A stretch of 64,000 nt of DNA, from contig JACKIE010000001.1 of NCBI GenBank assembly GCA_020638635.1, positions 310,001 through 374,000 of the forward strand. The letters are read 5' to 3'. Of the stretch, positions 17,511-24,953 are shown one piece after another. The position numbers were made by a program, and so were the translations under genes. This DNA comes from Planctomycetota bacterium (GTDB lineage Bacteria > Planctomycetota > UBA8742 > UBA2392). The stretch's first letter is position 1; each line of letters opens with the position of its first letter. Below the pieces are notes generated by a model that did not search any database, had not been told where the DNA came from, and worked only from the letters and a program-made list of their open reading frames with translations.

Positions 17511-18149
17511 CTATTCCGGTTTCACACTTTCCGCCCACTGGCGTATGGCCGTGCCCGCGGCCTCGGTGTCGGATGTAAGCACGACGCCGACCACGACGTA
17601 AGTACCCAGCTTGTTCGAGATGGCAAAGACCGGGACCTCGCCGCCCTGCAGCTCGATCCAGCCCAGACTGTCGTTTCCTTCGCCGCTGCCTTCGCCGGCG
17701 GCGACCTGCTTGCCCAGCTCGGCCGCGGCGGCCTTGGCCGGCTTCTGTTCCTTGCTCACGAAGTAAAGCAGGGCCCCGGCGGCCTGCTTCTCCCATTCGC
17801 CCCAGGCCTCGTCGGGCTCGGTGGGGCCGGGGGCCTTGCTGTTGACGACGCCGCTTACGAACTTCCAGTCCTTGGGGATCGGCTTCACGTGGCGCTCGAG
17901 TTCCTTCTGCACGGGGCTGTTGCCCTTCACCGCGTGCCAGCCGGCGGGCAGCGCCGACTTCACCTTCTTCCACAGGTCGGGGTCTTCCCTGGGGCCTTCC
18001 TCCGGCGTATTGGCAGGGGCCGGCTTGTTGCCGCCGCCGGATCCGCCGCCGGTGTTGCCGCCGGCCGGCGGCGCGACGTTGCCGCCGCCGCAGGCCGTGA
18101 GGGCCAGAGTCATTGCCAGGCAAAGTGCCGTAGCGAAATAGCGTGCCAT
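17511..18149 (-). CDS. Lipoprotein of unknown function
   Basis: 212 aa with a lipoprotein signal ending in the lipobox LALTAC-G, then a Gly/Pro/Asn-rich linker (about 22-50) and a soluble domain. The domain contains LPAGWHAVKGNSPVQKELERHV, a Trp-rich middle and a C-terminal VVVGVVLTSDTEAAG strand region. No family recognised. GGAGG precedes the start. It is probably anchored in the periplasmic face of a membrane and co-transcribed with the 36-aa gene downstream. Confidence 0.65.
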   Translation of the reverse strand: MARYFATALCLAMTLALTACGGGNVAPPAGGNTGGGSGGGNKPAPANTPEEGPREDPDLWKKVKSALPAGWHAVKGNSPVQKELERHVKPIPKDWKFVSGVVNSKAPGPTEPDEAWGEWEKQAAGALLYFVSKEQKPAKAAAAELGKQVAAGEGSGEGNDSLGWIELQGGEVPVFAISNKLGTYVVVGVVLTSDTEAAGTAIRQWAESVKPE

Positions 18150-18223
18150 GCCGAACCTCCAGTGCGGGGGCCGGCAATCCTAGCCACGAATCCAGAATTC
18201 AAAACGGGAAAAATCGACGCGAG

Positions 18224-18673
18224 CTAGAACTCGTCTTCGTTCTCTGTCGGCGGTGTGTACTCGCGCGCCGGCTTTGCGGGCTCGGTTGCTGCTTCACGGG
18301 GCGCGCTGCATGGGGCAGCCGGCCCCGTGCATTCAACCGGCCGCTGCTCCAGCATCTCGTGCGTCCAAGGGTCGCGCTGTAGAAGGCGCAGCGCGTTCAC
18401 GGAGATCACGATTGCGATCACCAGGATGAACAGGCCGTTGCCGCGACAACGGACGTGTGTGCACTCGCGCGGGCGCGCTGCGCCGAAGCGCACGGGCACC
18501 CAGCGCCCGTCGCCAGCGGGGCGCGAGGGCAGCCGCGAGTTGTAAAGCCCCTGGCTGGATTCGCCCGGTACTTCCACCACGGACAGACAGTCCGGGCAGC
18601 GGATGCGCTTACCGGCGTAGAACTCGCTGAGTTCGCGCTGCCAGCCGCAGGTGCATTGGGCCCTGGTCCGCAT
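18224..18673 (-). CDS. Zinc-ribbon protein with one transmembrane helix
   Basis: 149 aa from the ATG at 18673. The N-terminal ribbon has Cys pairs CTCGW and RCPDCL about 17 residues apart, a likely zinc site. A linker follows, then one hydrophobic helix GLFILVIAIVISVNAL (about 88-105) and a short acidic tail. Unknown function. An ATG six codons earlier exists, but a TATACT box six bases before the chosen ATG would make the longer form impossible, and points to a leaderless transcript. Confidence 0.6.
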   Translation of the reverse strand: MRTRAQCTCGWQRELSEFYAGKRIRCPDCLSVVEVPGESSQGLYNSRLPSRPAGDGRWVPVRFGAARPRECTHVRCRGNGLFILVIAIVISVNALRLLQRDPWTHEMLEQRPVECTGPAAPCSAPREAATEPAKPAREYTPPTENEDEF

Positions 18674-18679
18674 GTCGCA

Positions 18680-18685
18680 AGTATA
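18680..18685 (-). promoter_or_regulatory. -10 box of the zinc-ribbon gene
   Basis: TATACT on the minus strand, six bases before the ATG at 18673; no Shine-Dalgarno in between. No good -35 is visible. Confidence 0.45.
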
Positions 18686-18714
18686 CCACATGCACGGTCG
18701 TCGTGCCCGGCCTC

Positions 18715-18742
18715 TTGTGCCTTGCTGCGGCGGCGCTACAAT
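18715..18742 (+). promoter_or_regulatory. Promoter of the actin-like gene
   Basis: TTGTGC (18715-18720), 16-nt spacer, TACAAT (18737-18742), about 80 nt before the ATG. It is divergent from the zinc-ribbon promoter, so both genes share a 150-bp control region. Confidence 0.5.
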
Positions 18743-18823
18743 TCCCGTCTACCCTCTGGAAACCGCTTTACCAAAGCTTTTACAGGCAACCCACGCACCG
18801 TGCCCGCCGACCCCGAAGACAAC

Positions 18824-20914
18824 ATGAACGAGCAGGTGTTCGAGGAAGAGGACGACGAACTCGACCTCTCGGACCTGCGCAATGCGCCGCCGCAACCGGA
18901 GACGATCCGTGAGCGACTGCAGCGCGCCGCCCAGCGCCGCGCCACCGGCCAGCAGGAGAAGAACTGGCACGACACCCCGGTAAACGTCACGCCCAGCGGT
19001 CGCCATGAAATCGTGGAAGAGGAGGGGGAGGTTGACGACTCCGACCTGGATGTGGACGAAGTAGTAATCACTCCGAGCGGGCGCCACCAGGTCGTCGATG
19101 AAGACATCGACGTCAACATGGACGACCTCGACGAATCGACGCTGGATGCCGCCGCGCACGACAGCTCGTTCCCGGGACCGGCCACGCGCATCGAGGAAGA
19201 GCTTGACCTGGCGGGCCTGCGTGCGGCGCCGCCCATCACCGCGGGCCCCATGACCATGGCGGCCTTCGACATGGGCAACGCGGATGACGCGCCCGATGAC
19301 ACGGACGGCCCCGTGCGCGGCGACACAGAGCGCATCGTGGCCGGCCCGGATCGAACGCCGGCGCGCGAGCAGGCATCCGGTCCGATGACCATGGCCGCCA
19401 TGGAGATGGAGGCTGGTGGCATCGACAACCCGCCGGACGAGGAATCCGTGCCGACAGTAGAGGTACCCGGCGCGTCGGCAGGCGATCTGGACGAGTTGGG
19501 TGGTTCCGGGCCGATGACGATGGCATCGATGGAGATGGAATCTGACATCGCGCAAGGTGATATGTCGCAAGGCGATAAAGTGAACGGCCGCGAGCAATTA
19601 CCCTCTGGCGAAACCGTGGATACACTGTTAGATAACAATCCTCAGCAATCCGAGCAGTACGATGGAAACGCGGCGCACGGCGCGGTTTCGCCCGAGGAGG
19701 GTGACGCGAACGAGCTGGAATTGAACGCGGCCGAAGCCGGCAGCGAGGAAGACCAGTCAGCAGCAGAATCGGAGAACCTCGACCTGGAGGCTGATGCAGG
19801 CGGGGACGACGATCCAGGCGAAGAAGAACCCGGGGCGGTCTCGGGCGACTCGACACCTGCAGAACCATACGAAGAGTCTCAACAGCCGGAGGTATTCACC
19901 GTGGGTGATGATTCGGGTGCGCCGCTCGGGCGCGGCTTGGACGTGGGTACAGCGAACCTTGTCGCTGCCCGCATGGATGAAGAAGGCGGCATCGAGTTTT
20001 TCCCCGCACGCAACGCGTTCCTTGACGTGCCGGAAGACCCGTACACCTTGAAGATGCTGAAGGGGCAGGGCGTTCCGTACATCAAGCGCGAGAACAAACT
20101 CTTCATCATCGGTGAGGACGCCTTCGAGCTTGCCAACATCTTCAACCGGGAAATGCGCCGTCCCATGAAGAACGGCCTGATCAGCCCGACCGACGTGGAC
20201 GCCATGCCCATGGAAGTCGAACTGTTCAAGAAGATTCTCGGCCCGCCACGCGCCGACGGCGAAGTGGTGTACTACTCGATCCCGGCCGACCCGGTGGATT
20301 CGACGATGAACATCGTGTACCACACGAACATCGCCAACGGCCTGCTCGAGCGCCTGGGCTACCGCGGCCACCCCTTCAACGAAGGCCAGGCCATCGTGTT
20401 CAGCGAGCTCGGCGACGACGACTTCACCGGCATCGGCATCTCCTGCGGCGGCGGCATGGTGAACGTGTGCGTGTGCTTCCGCTCGATGCCCGTGGTCAGC
20501 TTCTCGACCGCCAAGGGCGGCGACTGGATCGACCAGCAGGCGGCGCAGGTGATGGGTTGCGCGGCCAGCAAGATCACCGCGGTGAAGGAACGCGGCGTGG
20601 ACATCAACGCGCCGAAGACGCCTGAGGAAGAGGCGATCGTGATCTACTACCGCCACCTCATCAAGTACAGCCTCGACAACATCGTCAAGAAGTTCGAGAC
20701 CACCAAGGACATCCCGAACTTCCCGAAGCCGGTTCCCATCGCGGTTTCCGGCGGCACCTCAAAGGTCGGCGGCTTCGTGGACGTCTTCAAGGACGAGTTC
20801 AGCAAGATGGCTTCCCGCTTCCCGATCAAGGTCAGCGACATCCGCAAGGCGGAAGACCAGCTGAACGCGACGGCCAAGGGTTGCCTGCTTGCGGCGCTGA
20901 GCCACGAGGACTAG
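18824..20914 (+). CDS. Actin/Hsp70-fold ATPase with long acidic repeat-bearing N-terminus
   Basis: 696 aa. The C-terminal half (about 360-696) has the actin-superfamily layout: phosphate-1 GRGLDVGTANLVAARMDE, phosphate-2 like GIGISCGGGMVNVCV, and adenosine loop PIAVSGGTSKVGGFV. It therefore should bind ATP and may polymerise, like MreB or ParM, but it is not a standard member of either. Residues 1-355 are acidic and probably disordered. They carry two TPSGRH(E/Q)(I/V)V repeats (near 56 and 83) and three GPMTMA repeats (near 140, 186, 229), which look like short docking motifs. The frame is open far upstream, but the ATG at 18824 follows the promoter. The next gene encodes a coiled-coil protein. 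Confidence 0.75.
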   Translation: MNEQVFEEEDDELDLSDLRNAPPQPETIRERLQRAAQRRATGQQEKNWHDTPVNVTPSGRHEIVEEEGEVDDSDLDVDEVVITPSGRHQVVDEDIDVNMDDLDESTLDAAAHDSSFPGPATRIEEELDLAGLRAAPPITAGPMTMAAFDMGNADDAPDDTDGPVRGDTERIVAGPDRTPAREQASGPMTMAAMEMEAGGIDNPPDEESVPTVEVPGASAGDLDELGGSGPMTMASMEMESDIAQGDMSQGDKVNGREQLPSGETVDTLLDNNPQQSEQYDGNAAHGAVSPEEGDANELELNAAEAGSEEDQSAAESENLDLEADAGGDDDPGEEEPGAVSGDSTPAEPYEESQQPEVFTVGDDSGAPLGRGLDVGTANLVAARMDEEGGIEFFPARNAFLDVPEDPYTLKMLKGQGVPYIKRENKLFIIGEDAFELANIFNREMRRPMKNGLISPTDVDAMPMEVELFKKILGPPRADGEVVYYSIPADPVDSTMNIVYHTNIANGLLERLGYRGHPFNEGQAIVFSELGDDDFTGIGISCGGGMVNVCVCFRSMPVVSFSTAKGGDWIDQQAAQVMGCAASKITAVKERGVDINAPKTPEEEAIVIYYRHLIKYSLDNIVKKFETTKDIPNFPKPVPIAVSGGTSKVGGFVDVFKDEFSKMASRFPIKVSDIRKAEDQLNATAKGCLLAALSHED

Positions 20915-20940
20915 AATTTCCTCAATTGGCAAACCGTGAC

Positions 20941-20973
20941 GCGCGCCCGGTTTCCACCGGGCGCGCTCTTTTT
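20941..20973 (+). terminator. Rho-independent terminator after the actin-like gene
   Basis: Perfect 11-bp stem with arm GCGCGCCCGGT and loop TTCC, followed by TCTTTTTC. It lies 26 nt after the stop codon and 24 nt before the next ATG, so it separates or attenuates expression of the two genes. Confidence 0.85.
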
Positions 20974-20996
20974 CGGACCACTAACGGTGATGTGGC

Positions 20997-21614
20997 ATGG
21001 CTGACCTTGCGAAACTGGCAAACCTTTCCAAGCGCCTCAAATCTTCGACACCCAAGGTCAATGAGGATGCTTCGCCTCTCAGCGGCGGCTCTCCCTCCAC
21101 GGCCGTGAGCGACGATGACGGAGGCTCCAGCTCCGTCGCGGAAGCGCCGCGCTCGGCGCCGGTCGCTTCTGCGGCGCCAGTGGTTGCGGGCGGCGGCGGG
21201 GCCGCACCCAAGGTCACCCTCAATGTGGACCTCGGCCCGGTCACCGACATGCTCGGCCGGATCCGCGATGAAATGCGCAACCTGCGAGAGGAAGTCAAGA
21301 AGTCCCGCGAGAAGCCCATGAAGGTGGACTTCGGCGACGGCGCTAACGAACAGATGGACCAGATCCTGAAGCACCTCAGCTCCGTCAGCAAGGCAGGCCG
21401 CGAGCTGACCGAGAAGCTGGTCACCAGCATGCCTGAGTCGCGCTGGTACGGCGACCTGCTGAACCTTGGGCGCGAAGTGGGCGAAGGCATCGTGGCAGGC
21501 GGCGGCGGAGGCGGAGGCGGCGGCAGCGCCGAAGACATCAACTCGATCAAGGAGCAGCTCGAGATGCAGAAGACCCAGCTCACTGCGATCCTCAGCATCC
21601 TGCAGCGGCGCTAG
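20997..21614 (+). CDS. Coiled-coil protein downstream of the actin-like ATPase
   Basis: 205 aa. Basic N-terminus (MADLAKLANLSKRLKSS), a Ser/Ala/Gly-rich linker to about residue 70, a predicted coiled coil at about 80-150 (DMLGRIRDEMRNLREEVKKS), a run of Gly residues near 174-183, and a short C-terminal coiled coil EQLEMQKTQLTAIL. No family recognised. Its position behind the actin-like gene makes it a candidate partner or filament adaptor, though a terminator stands between them. No strong Shine-Dalgarno. Confidence 0.65.
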   Translation: MADLAKLANLSKRLKSSTPKVNEDASPLSGGSPSTAVSDDDGGSSSVAEAPRSAPVASAAPVVAGGGGAAPKVTLNVDLGPVTDMLGRIRDEMRNLREEVKKSREKPMKVDFGDGANEQMDQILKHLSSVSKAGRELTEKLVTSMPESRWYGDLLNLGREVGEGIVAGGGGGGGGGSAEDINSIKEQLEMQKTQLTAILSILQRR

Positions 21615-21638
21615 CAGTACGGCGTACTGGGTAGATGG

Positions 21639-21666
21639 AACAGAGCCGCGAACACGCGGCTCTGTT
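21639..21666 (+). terminator. Hairpin terminator after the coiled-coil gene
   Basis: Perfect 12-bp stem with arm AACAGAGCCGCG and loop AACA, 25 nt after the stop. No long U-run follows. It resembles the CAGA-prefixed hairpins near the transposase but is longer. Confidence 0.6.
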
Positions 21667-21696
21667 CACATCCGCTCAACACGCGCTCCGCAACTG

Positions 21697-21731
21697 CTGA
21701 CTCTCCACCCCGCACTCTGTACCCTGTACCG
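21697..21731. repeat. Single arm of heptamer words before lpxA
   Basis: Five 7-nt words in register (CTGACTC, TCCACCC, CGCACTC, TGTACCC, TGTACCG) end two bases before the lpxA ATG. No complementary arm is seen nearby, so this may be a decayed hairpin. Confidence 0.45.
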
Positions 21732-21733
21732 CC

Positions 21734-22522
21734 ATGATCCACCCCACCGCCATTATCGATCCAGCAGCATCCATCAACGCGACGGCCGAGATCGGCCCCT
21801 TCTGCGTGGTCGGCGCCGGCGTAACGATTGGTCCAGGCAACCGCATCGGCCCACACACCGTGATCGAGGGTCCGACGACCATCGGCGAAGGCAACCGCGT
21901 CGGCAACCATTGCAGCCTCGGCGCTCCGCCCCAGGATCTCGGCTACAAAGGCGACCCCACGAGGCTGGTGATCGGCAACCGCAACTTCCTGGGCGACTAC
22001 GTGCAGGTCAGCCGCGGGACAACCAAGACCGAGCACCAGACCACCAGCATCGGCGACGACAACTTCCTGATGGCCTACTGCCACGTCGGCCACGATTGCG
22101 TCGTGGGCAACCGCGTAATCGCCGCCAACGCGCTGCAACTGGCGGGCCACGTCACGGTGGAGGACCGCGTGGTGTTCGGCGGACTGGTGGCGATCCACCA
22201 GTTTGCCCGGGTGGGCAAGATGGCCATGGTCAGCGGCGGCAGTGTCACCAGCCTGGACATCCCGCCCTTCTGCCGCGTGGGCGGCTACGGCTGTCCGGTT
22301 TACGGCCTGAACGCAGTAGGTCTGGAGCGCAGCGGGCTGGCCCGCGAGCAGATCAAGCGCTTGCGGGAAGCCTACAAGCTCTTGTTCCGCAGCGGCACCT
22401 CGCTCGAAGACGCGCTGACGCGGCTGGAAACCGAGTTCAGCGACAGCGAGCAGGCCCAGCATTGGGTCAAGTTCTTCCGCACAACCAAGCGCGGCGTCGT
22501 GAGAGACCGCGAGCCGAAGTAA
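21734..22522 (+). CDS. lpxA: UDP-N-acetylglucosamine acyltransferase
   Basis: First step of lipid A synthesis: transfers a 3-hydroxyacyl chain from ACP to UDP-GlcNAc. 262 aa, normal length. Left-handed beta-helix hexapeptide repeats run from the N-terminus (IGPFCVVGAGVTIGPGNRIG). The catalytic His lies in AYCHVGHDC, with HQFARVGKMAMVSGG and the C-terminal helical bundle AYKLLFRSG. Together with waaA at 61.6 kb it implies a lipopolysaccharide-type outer membrane. Confidence 0.95.
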   Translation: MIHPTAIIDPAASINATAEIGPFCVVGAGVTIGPGNRIGPHTVIEGPTTIGEGNRVGNHCSLGAPPQDLGYKGDPTRLVIGNRNFLGDYVQVSRGTTKTEHQTTSIGDDNFLMAYCHVGHDCVVGNRVIAANALQLAGHVTVEDRVVFGGLVAIHQFARVGKMAMVSGGSVTSLDIPPFCRVGGYGCPVYGLNAVGLERSGLAREQIKRLREAYKLLFRSGTSLEDALTRLETEFSDSEQAQHWVKFFRTTKRGVVRDREPK

Positions 22523-22564
22523 CTCGGCACCGGATGCCACTTGTAAAGGCGACTACTGGCTAAC

Positions 22565-22705
22565 CACGACGGACCACCAAGAACCACGAAGGAGGGCTCT
22601 TGTCGGTCAATGGCTGTATTCTGTGCGGTTGAAATTCAGCCTGGAACCGTGTGGAGCGTCATGCCGCTGCGCCAGTCCAAAATCTAGAATCCCAAATCCC
22701 CAATC
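22565..22705. repeat. Decayed repeat arms between lpxA and flavodoxin
   Basis: At 22565-22595 there are 9-10 nt words of ACCACGAAGG type. At 22678-22705 there are four 7-nt words (CAAAATC, TAGAATC, CCAAATC, CCCAATC), related to those of the hairpin at 15543. Each set lacks its complement. The right set reaches the stop of the flavodoxin gene. Confidence 0.45.
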
Positions 22706-23276
22706 ACCCCAATCCCCGCCGGTCCCGCTGCCCGCGTTCATCCGTCCCGATGCCCATCACGGCGTCGGCCTGTTCGCGCGTCATCGCAGGTCGGTATGGC
22801 TGCGGCGGCAACTCGCCCCGGGCCCGCAGCACGAAGTCGCGGGCCCATTGACGTGTAAAGACCCGGCTGTGCTGGTTGTGCTTCAACTCGATCTTCAGCC
22901 CCTGCTGCACGATCCGCGCGCCGCACTCGACCAGGCGCTCCTCGATCAGCTCGATCGCGCGCCCGAAGTTGCGGTAGGCGCGGTCGCAGCCCACGAACGC
23001 GGCCGCCGGGACGCCATCGAGTTTGCGCCGGGGAACCAGCAGTTCAAGCATGCCGCGGTCAAACGGCAGCCAATCGCCGTGGTGCTCGCCGTCGCCCCAG
23101 GTGGGCTCGCCCAGCAGGATCGCCTGCGCCTCCAGCAGGATTGACGCGTCAAGACCGTAGGCGTTGTAGCTGTCCACGCTCGCGCCGGCTGACTCGGCGC
23201 CCTCGGCGGCCAGCTCGGCCGTCTCACGGGTATTGCCGCCCGTGCTGGCGTATACGATCACCAGCTTCAGGCTCAT
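22704..23276 (-). CDS. Flavodoxin domain protein
   Basis: 190 aa. FMN-binding phosphate loop ASTGGNTRETAE near the N-terminus, GEPTWGDGEHHGDWLPF (flavin-contact region) and AFVGCDRAYRNFG follow the flavodoxin order. A longer C-terminal tail ends in low-complexity RGQRDRRGLG, encoded by heptamer repeat DNA. Probable electron carrier. Its start overlaps the stop of the PAS gene upstream by four bases (ATGA), so the two are translationally coupled, linking redox to PAS sensing. Confidence 0.82.
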   Translation of the reverse strand: MSLKLVIVYASTGGNTRETAELAAEGAESAGASVDSYNAYGLDASILLEAQAILLGEPTWGDGEHHGDWLPFDRGMLELLVPRRKLDGVPAAAFVGCDRAYRNFGRAIELIEERLVECGARIVQQGLKIELKHNQHSRVFTRQWARDFVLRARGELPPQPYRPAMTREQADAVMGIGTDERGQRDRRGLG

Positions 23277-23701
23277 GGAAGCTTCGTCAGGATGGCAGAG
23301 GGTCCCTGCAGGGCCGGGGTTTCGCGCAGGTCGATCAGCAGGCTGGTGAATCCCTGCAGCTCGCCTTGGGCGTCCACCCGCCGGCTCGAAACGTCCAGCA
23401 CCGGCACCTCGGCACCGTCCGACGCGATCAGCCGGTAGCGCAGGATCAGCCGATCCGAGCCCTGCCGGTGCAGCTCGTCGCCCTCTGCCAGTAGATCCAG
23501 GTCGTCCGGGTGCACCACGCTGGCGGCCGAGTACTTCTTGCCGTGCAGGAAGTCCTCCAGCTCGTAGCCCAGCAGGTTGGCGGCGTGCCGGTTGGCGAAG
23601 CGCAGGGTGTAGTCATCGTCGGCGTCGGTGCAGATCAAGGCCGCGGGCATGGCCTCAATCAGCTCGGCCGGGTCGGGAATGGGACCGATGGGTTTGCGCA
23701 T
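23273..23701 (-). CDS. Single PAS domain protein
   Basis: 142 aa consisting of one PAS domain and nothing else: LIEAMPAALICTDADDDYTLRFANRHAANLLGYELEDFL (core), VVHPDDLDLL, RYRLIASDG. It ends with the tail TPALQGPSAILTKLP, which recurs in both domains of the neighbouring 291-aa protein. No kinase, GGDEF or DNA-binding output. It probably senses or binds a small ligand or flavin and acts on a separate partner; the coupled flavodoxin is the obvious candidate. Confidence 0.75.
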   Translation of the reverse strand: MRKPIGPIPDPAELIEAMPAALICTDADDDYTLRFANRHAANLLGYELEDFLHGKKYSAASVVHPDDLDLLAEGDELHRQGSDRLILRYRLIASDGAEVPVLDVSSRRVDAQGELQGFTSLLIDLRETPALQGPSAILTKLP

Positions 23702-23773
23702 GGCAGCCTCTCATTCGGCGATGATAGAGGGTTCCGCCCGGAATGCAAAAGGTCACGTTGGCAAGGCAACGAA

Positions 23774-24649
23774 TCAGCCGCCAAGGAGGCCGGACGCACC
23801 CCACAGGGCCGGCACATGGCTGATGTCCAGCACTGCGCCCGCCACGCCCACCTGCTCGTAACCCGGCGGCTGCGCCCCGCGCGCAAAGATCAGAACCGGC
23901 ACCAGTTCGCCTTCAGCATCCAGCAGCCGCACGCGCGCCGCAGAGCGGGCATCGATCGCCGCGGCCGCCGTTTCGATGTACGCGTCAGCATGGTCCTGGT
24001 CTTCGGGAGAGACGGTGCTCGACGGCTTGTAAACCTTGGCGTCGAGAAACTCCTGGGCGGAGTAGCCAAGCAGTTCCTCCAGCGAGCCCGACATCGCCCG
24101 CACCGTGTACTGCTCGTCGTTCTCGGTGAAGAACGACACAACCGGCAACTGGCTGGCCGCCCAGGCGGCATCCACCTGCGCGGGCAGCCTTGCCGGAGGG
24201 CGGCGCCGTTTCGGGGCGCGCAACTCGGAAAGCAGCCCGGAGGGGCCCTGCAGCTGCGGGATGCCTCGCAGGTCAAAACTGACACCGGCAAGGGCCTGCA
24301 CTTCGCCCCGTTCGCCGATCACGGCCTTGGTCGCAAGCAGCATGGGAATGGGTTCGCCGTTGGCTTGCACCAGCCTGTAGCGGGATACGACCGGAGCGCC
24401 GCCCGAAGCAGCCTGCTCGGCGTGGGCGTCGATGATGTCTTGATCTTCCGGATGTGTGGTGGAAGCCGCATAGTAGTGCTTGTTGCGGATAAAGTCGTCC
24501 AGCTTGTAGCCGAATGCCTTGCCACTGCCTGCCGCGATGAAGTGCATGGAGTAGAGAGCGTCGTTGTCGCATACGAACGAGACGAAGGGCACGTTGGCGA
24601 GCAGCCAACCCTCATCAAGTTGCCCTGCATTCCGCGCGAATTGGTTCAT
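23774..24649 (-). CDS. Double PAS domain protein without output domain
   Basis: 291 aa with two PAS domains (about 20-135 and 160-280), each with a PEDQD loop (THPEDQD, VSPEDQD) and each closed by a similar tail: IPQLQGPSGLL and VPALWGASGLL. A basic linker KRRRPPARLP joins them. No effector domain or membrane segment. It is probably a paralogue of the single-PAS gene 70 bp downstream and part of the same transcript. The signal and partner are unknown. Confidence 0.72.
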   Translation of the reverse strand: MNQFARNAGQLDEGWLLANVPFVSFVCDNDALYSMHFIAAGSGKAFGYKLDDFIRNKHYYAASTTHPEDQDIIDAHAEQAASGGAPVVSRYRLVQANGEPIPMLLATKAVIGERGEVQALAGVSFDLRGIPQLQGPSGLLSELRAPKRRRPPARLPAQVDAAWAASQLPVVSFFTENDEQYTVRAMSGSLEELLGYSAQEFLDAKVYKPSSTVSPEDQDHADAYIETAAAAIDARSAARVRLLDAEGELVPVLIFARGAQPPGYEQVGVAGAVLDISHVPALWGASGLLGG

Positions 24650-24768
24650 CGCCTTGATCGCCCAGCGTTAGGACGGACAAAGGTAATATAGTCACGGATT
24701 CAAGCGAAAGCATTTCGGAAGGACGCAGAATAAAAAAAGGACTGACAACGTCCATTGTTGCCCCGGAT

Positions 24769-24829
24769 GAATTTTCGACTGGACAACGTCGAAAATTCGA
24801 AGCCCTCGCGGGGCAATCACGAGGGCTTC
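24769..24829 (-). terminator. Two back-to-back hairpins downstream of mnmG
   Basis: The 305-bp gap 24650-24953 holds a perfect 11-bp hairpin with arm GAATTTTCGAC (24769-24798), immediately followed by a 10-bp hairpin with arm GAAGCCCTCG (24799-24829). A further weak CCCCTC/GAGGGG pair lies near 24837-24860. They probably end mnmG transcription. The rest of the gap shows nothing. Confidence 0.6.
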
Positions 24830-24953
24830 ACTCAATCCCCTCCCGGGCTAAGAGGGGTTGGGGCATATGGTTTTCATGGCCCTTGGGCCGACGATCGAAG
24901 TCTACCCGGCGACCCGGGCCGAATCAAGACTAATTAGGTCCACGTTACCCAGT

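Noticed and set aside
24837..24953. Riboswitch-like fold downstream of mnmG
   Set aside because: Only short complementary stretches, located at a 3' end; two neighbouring hairpins explain the region as terminators.
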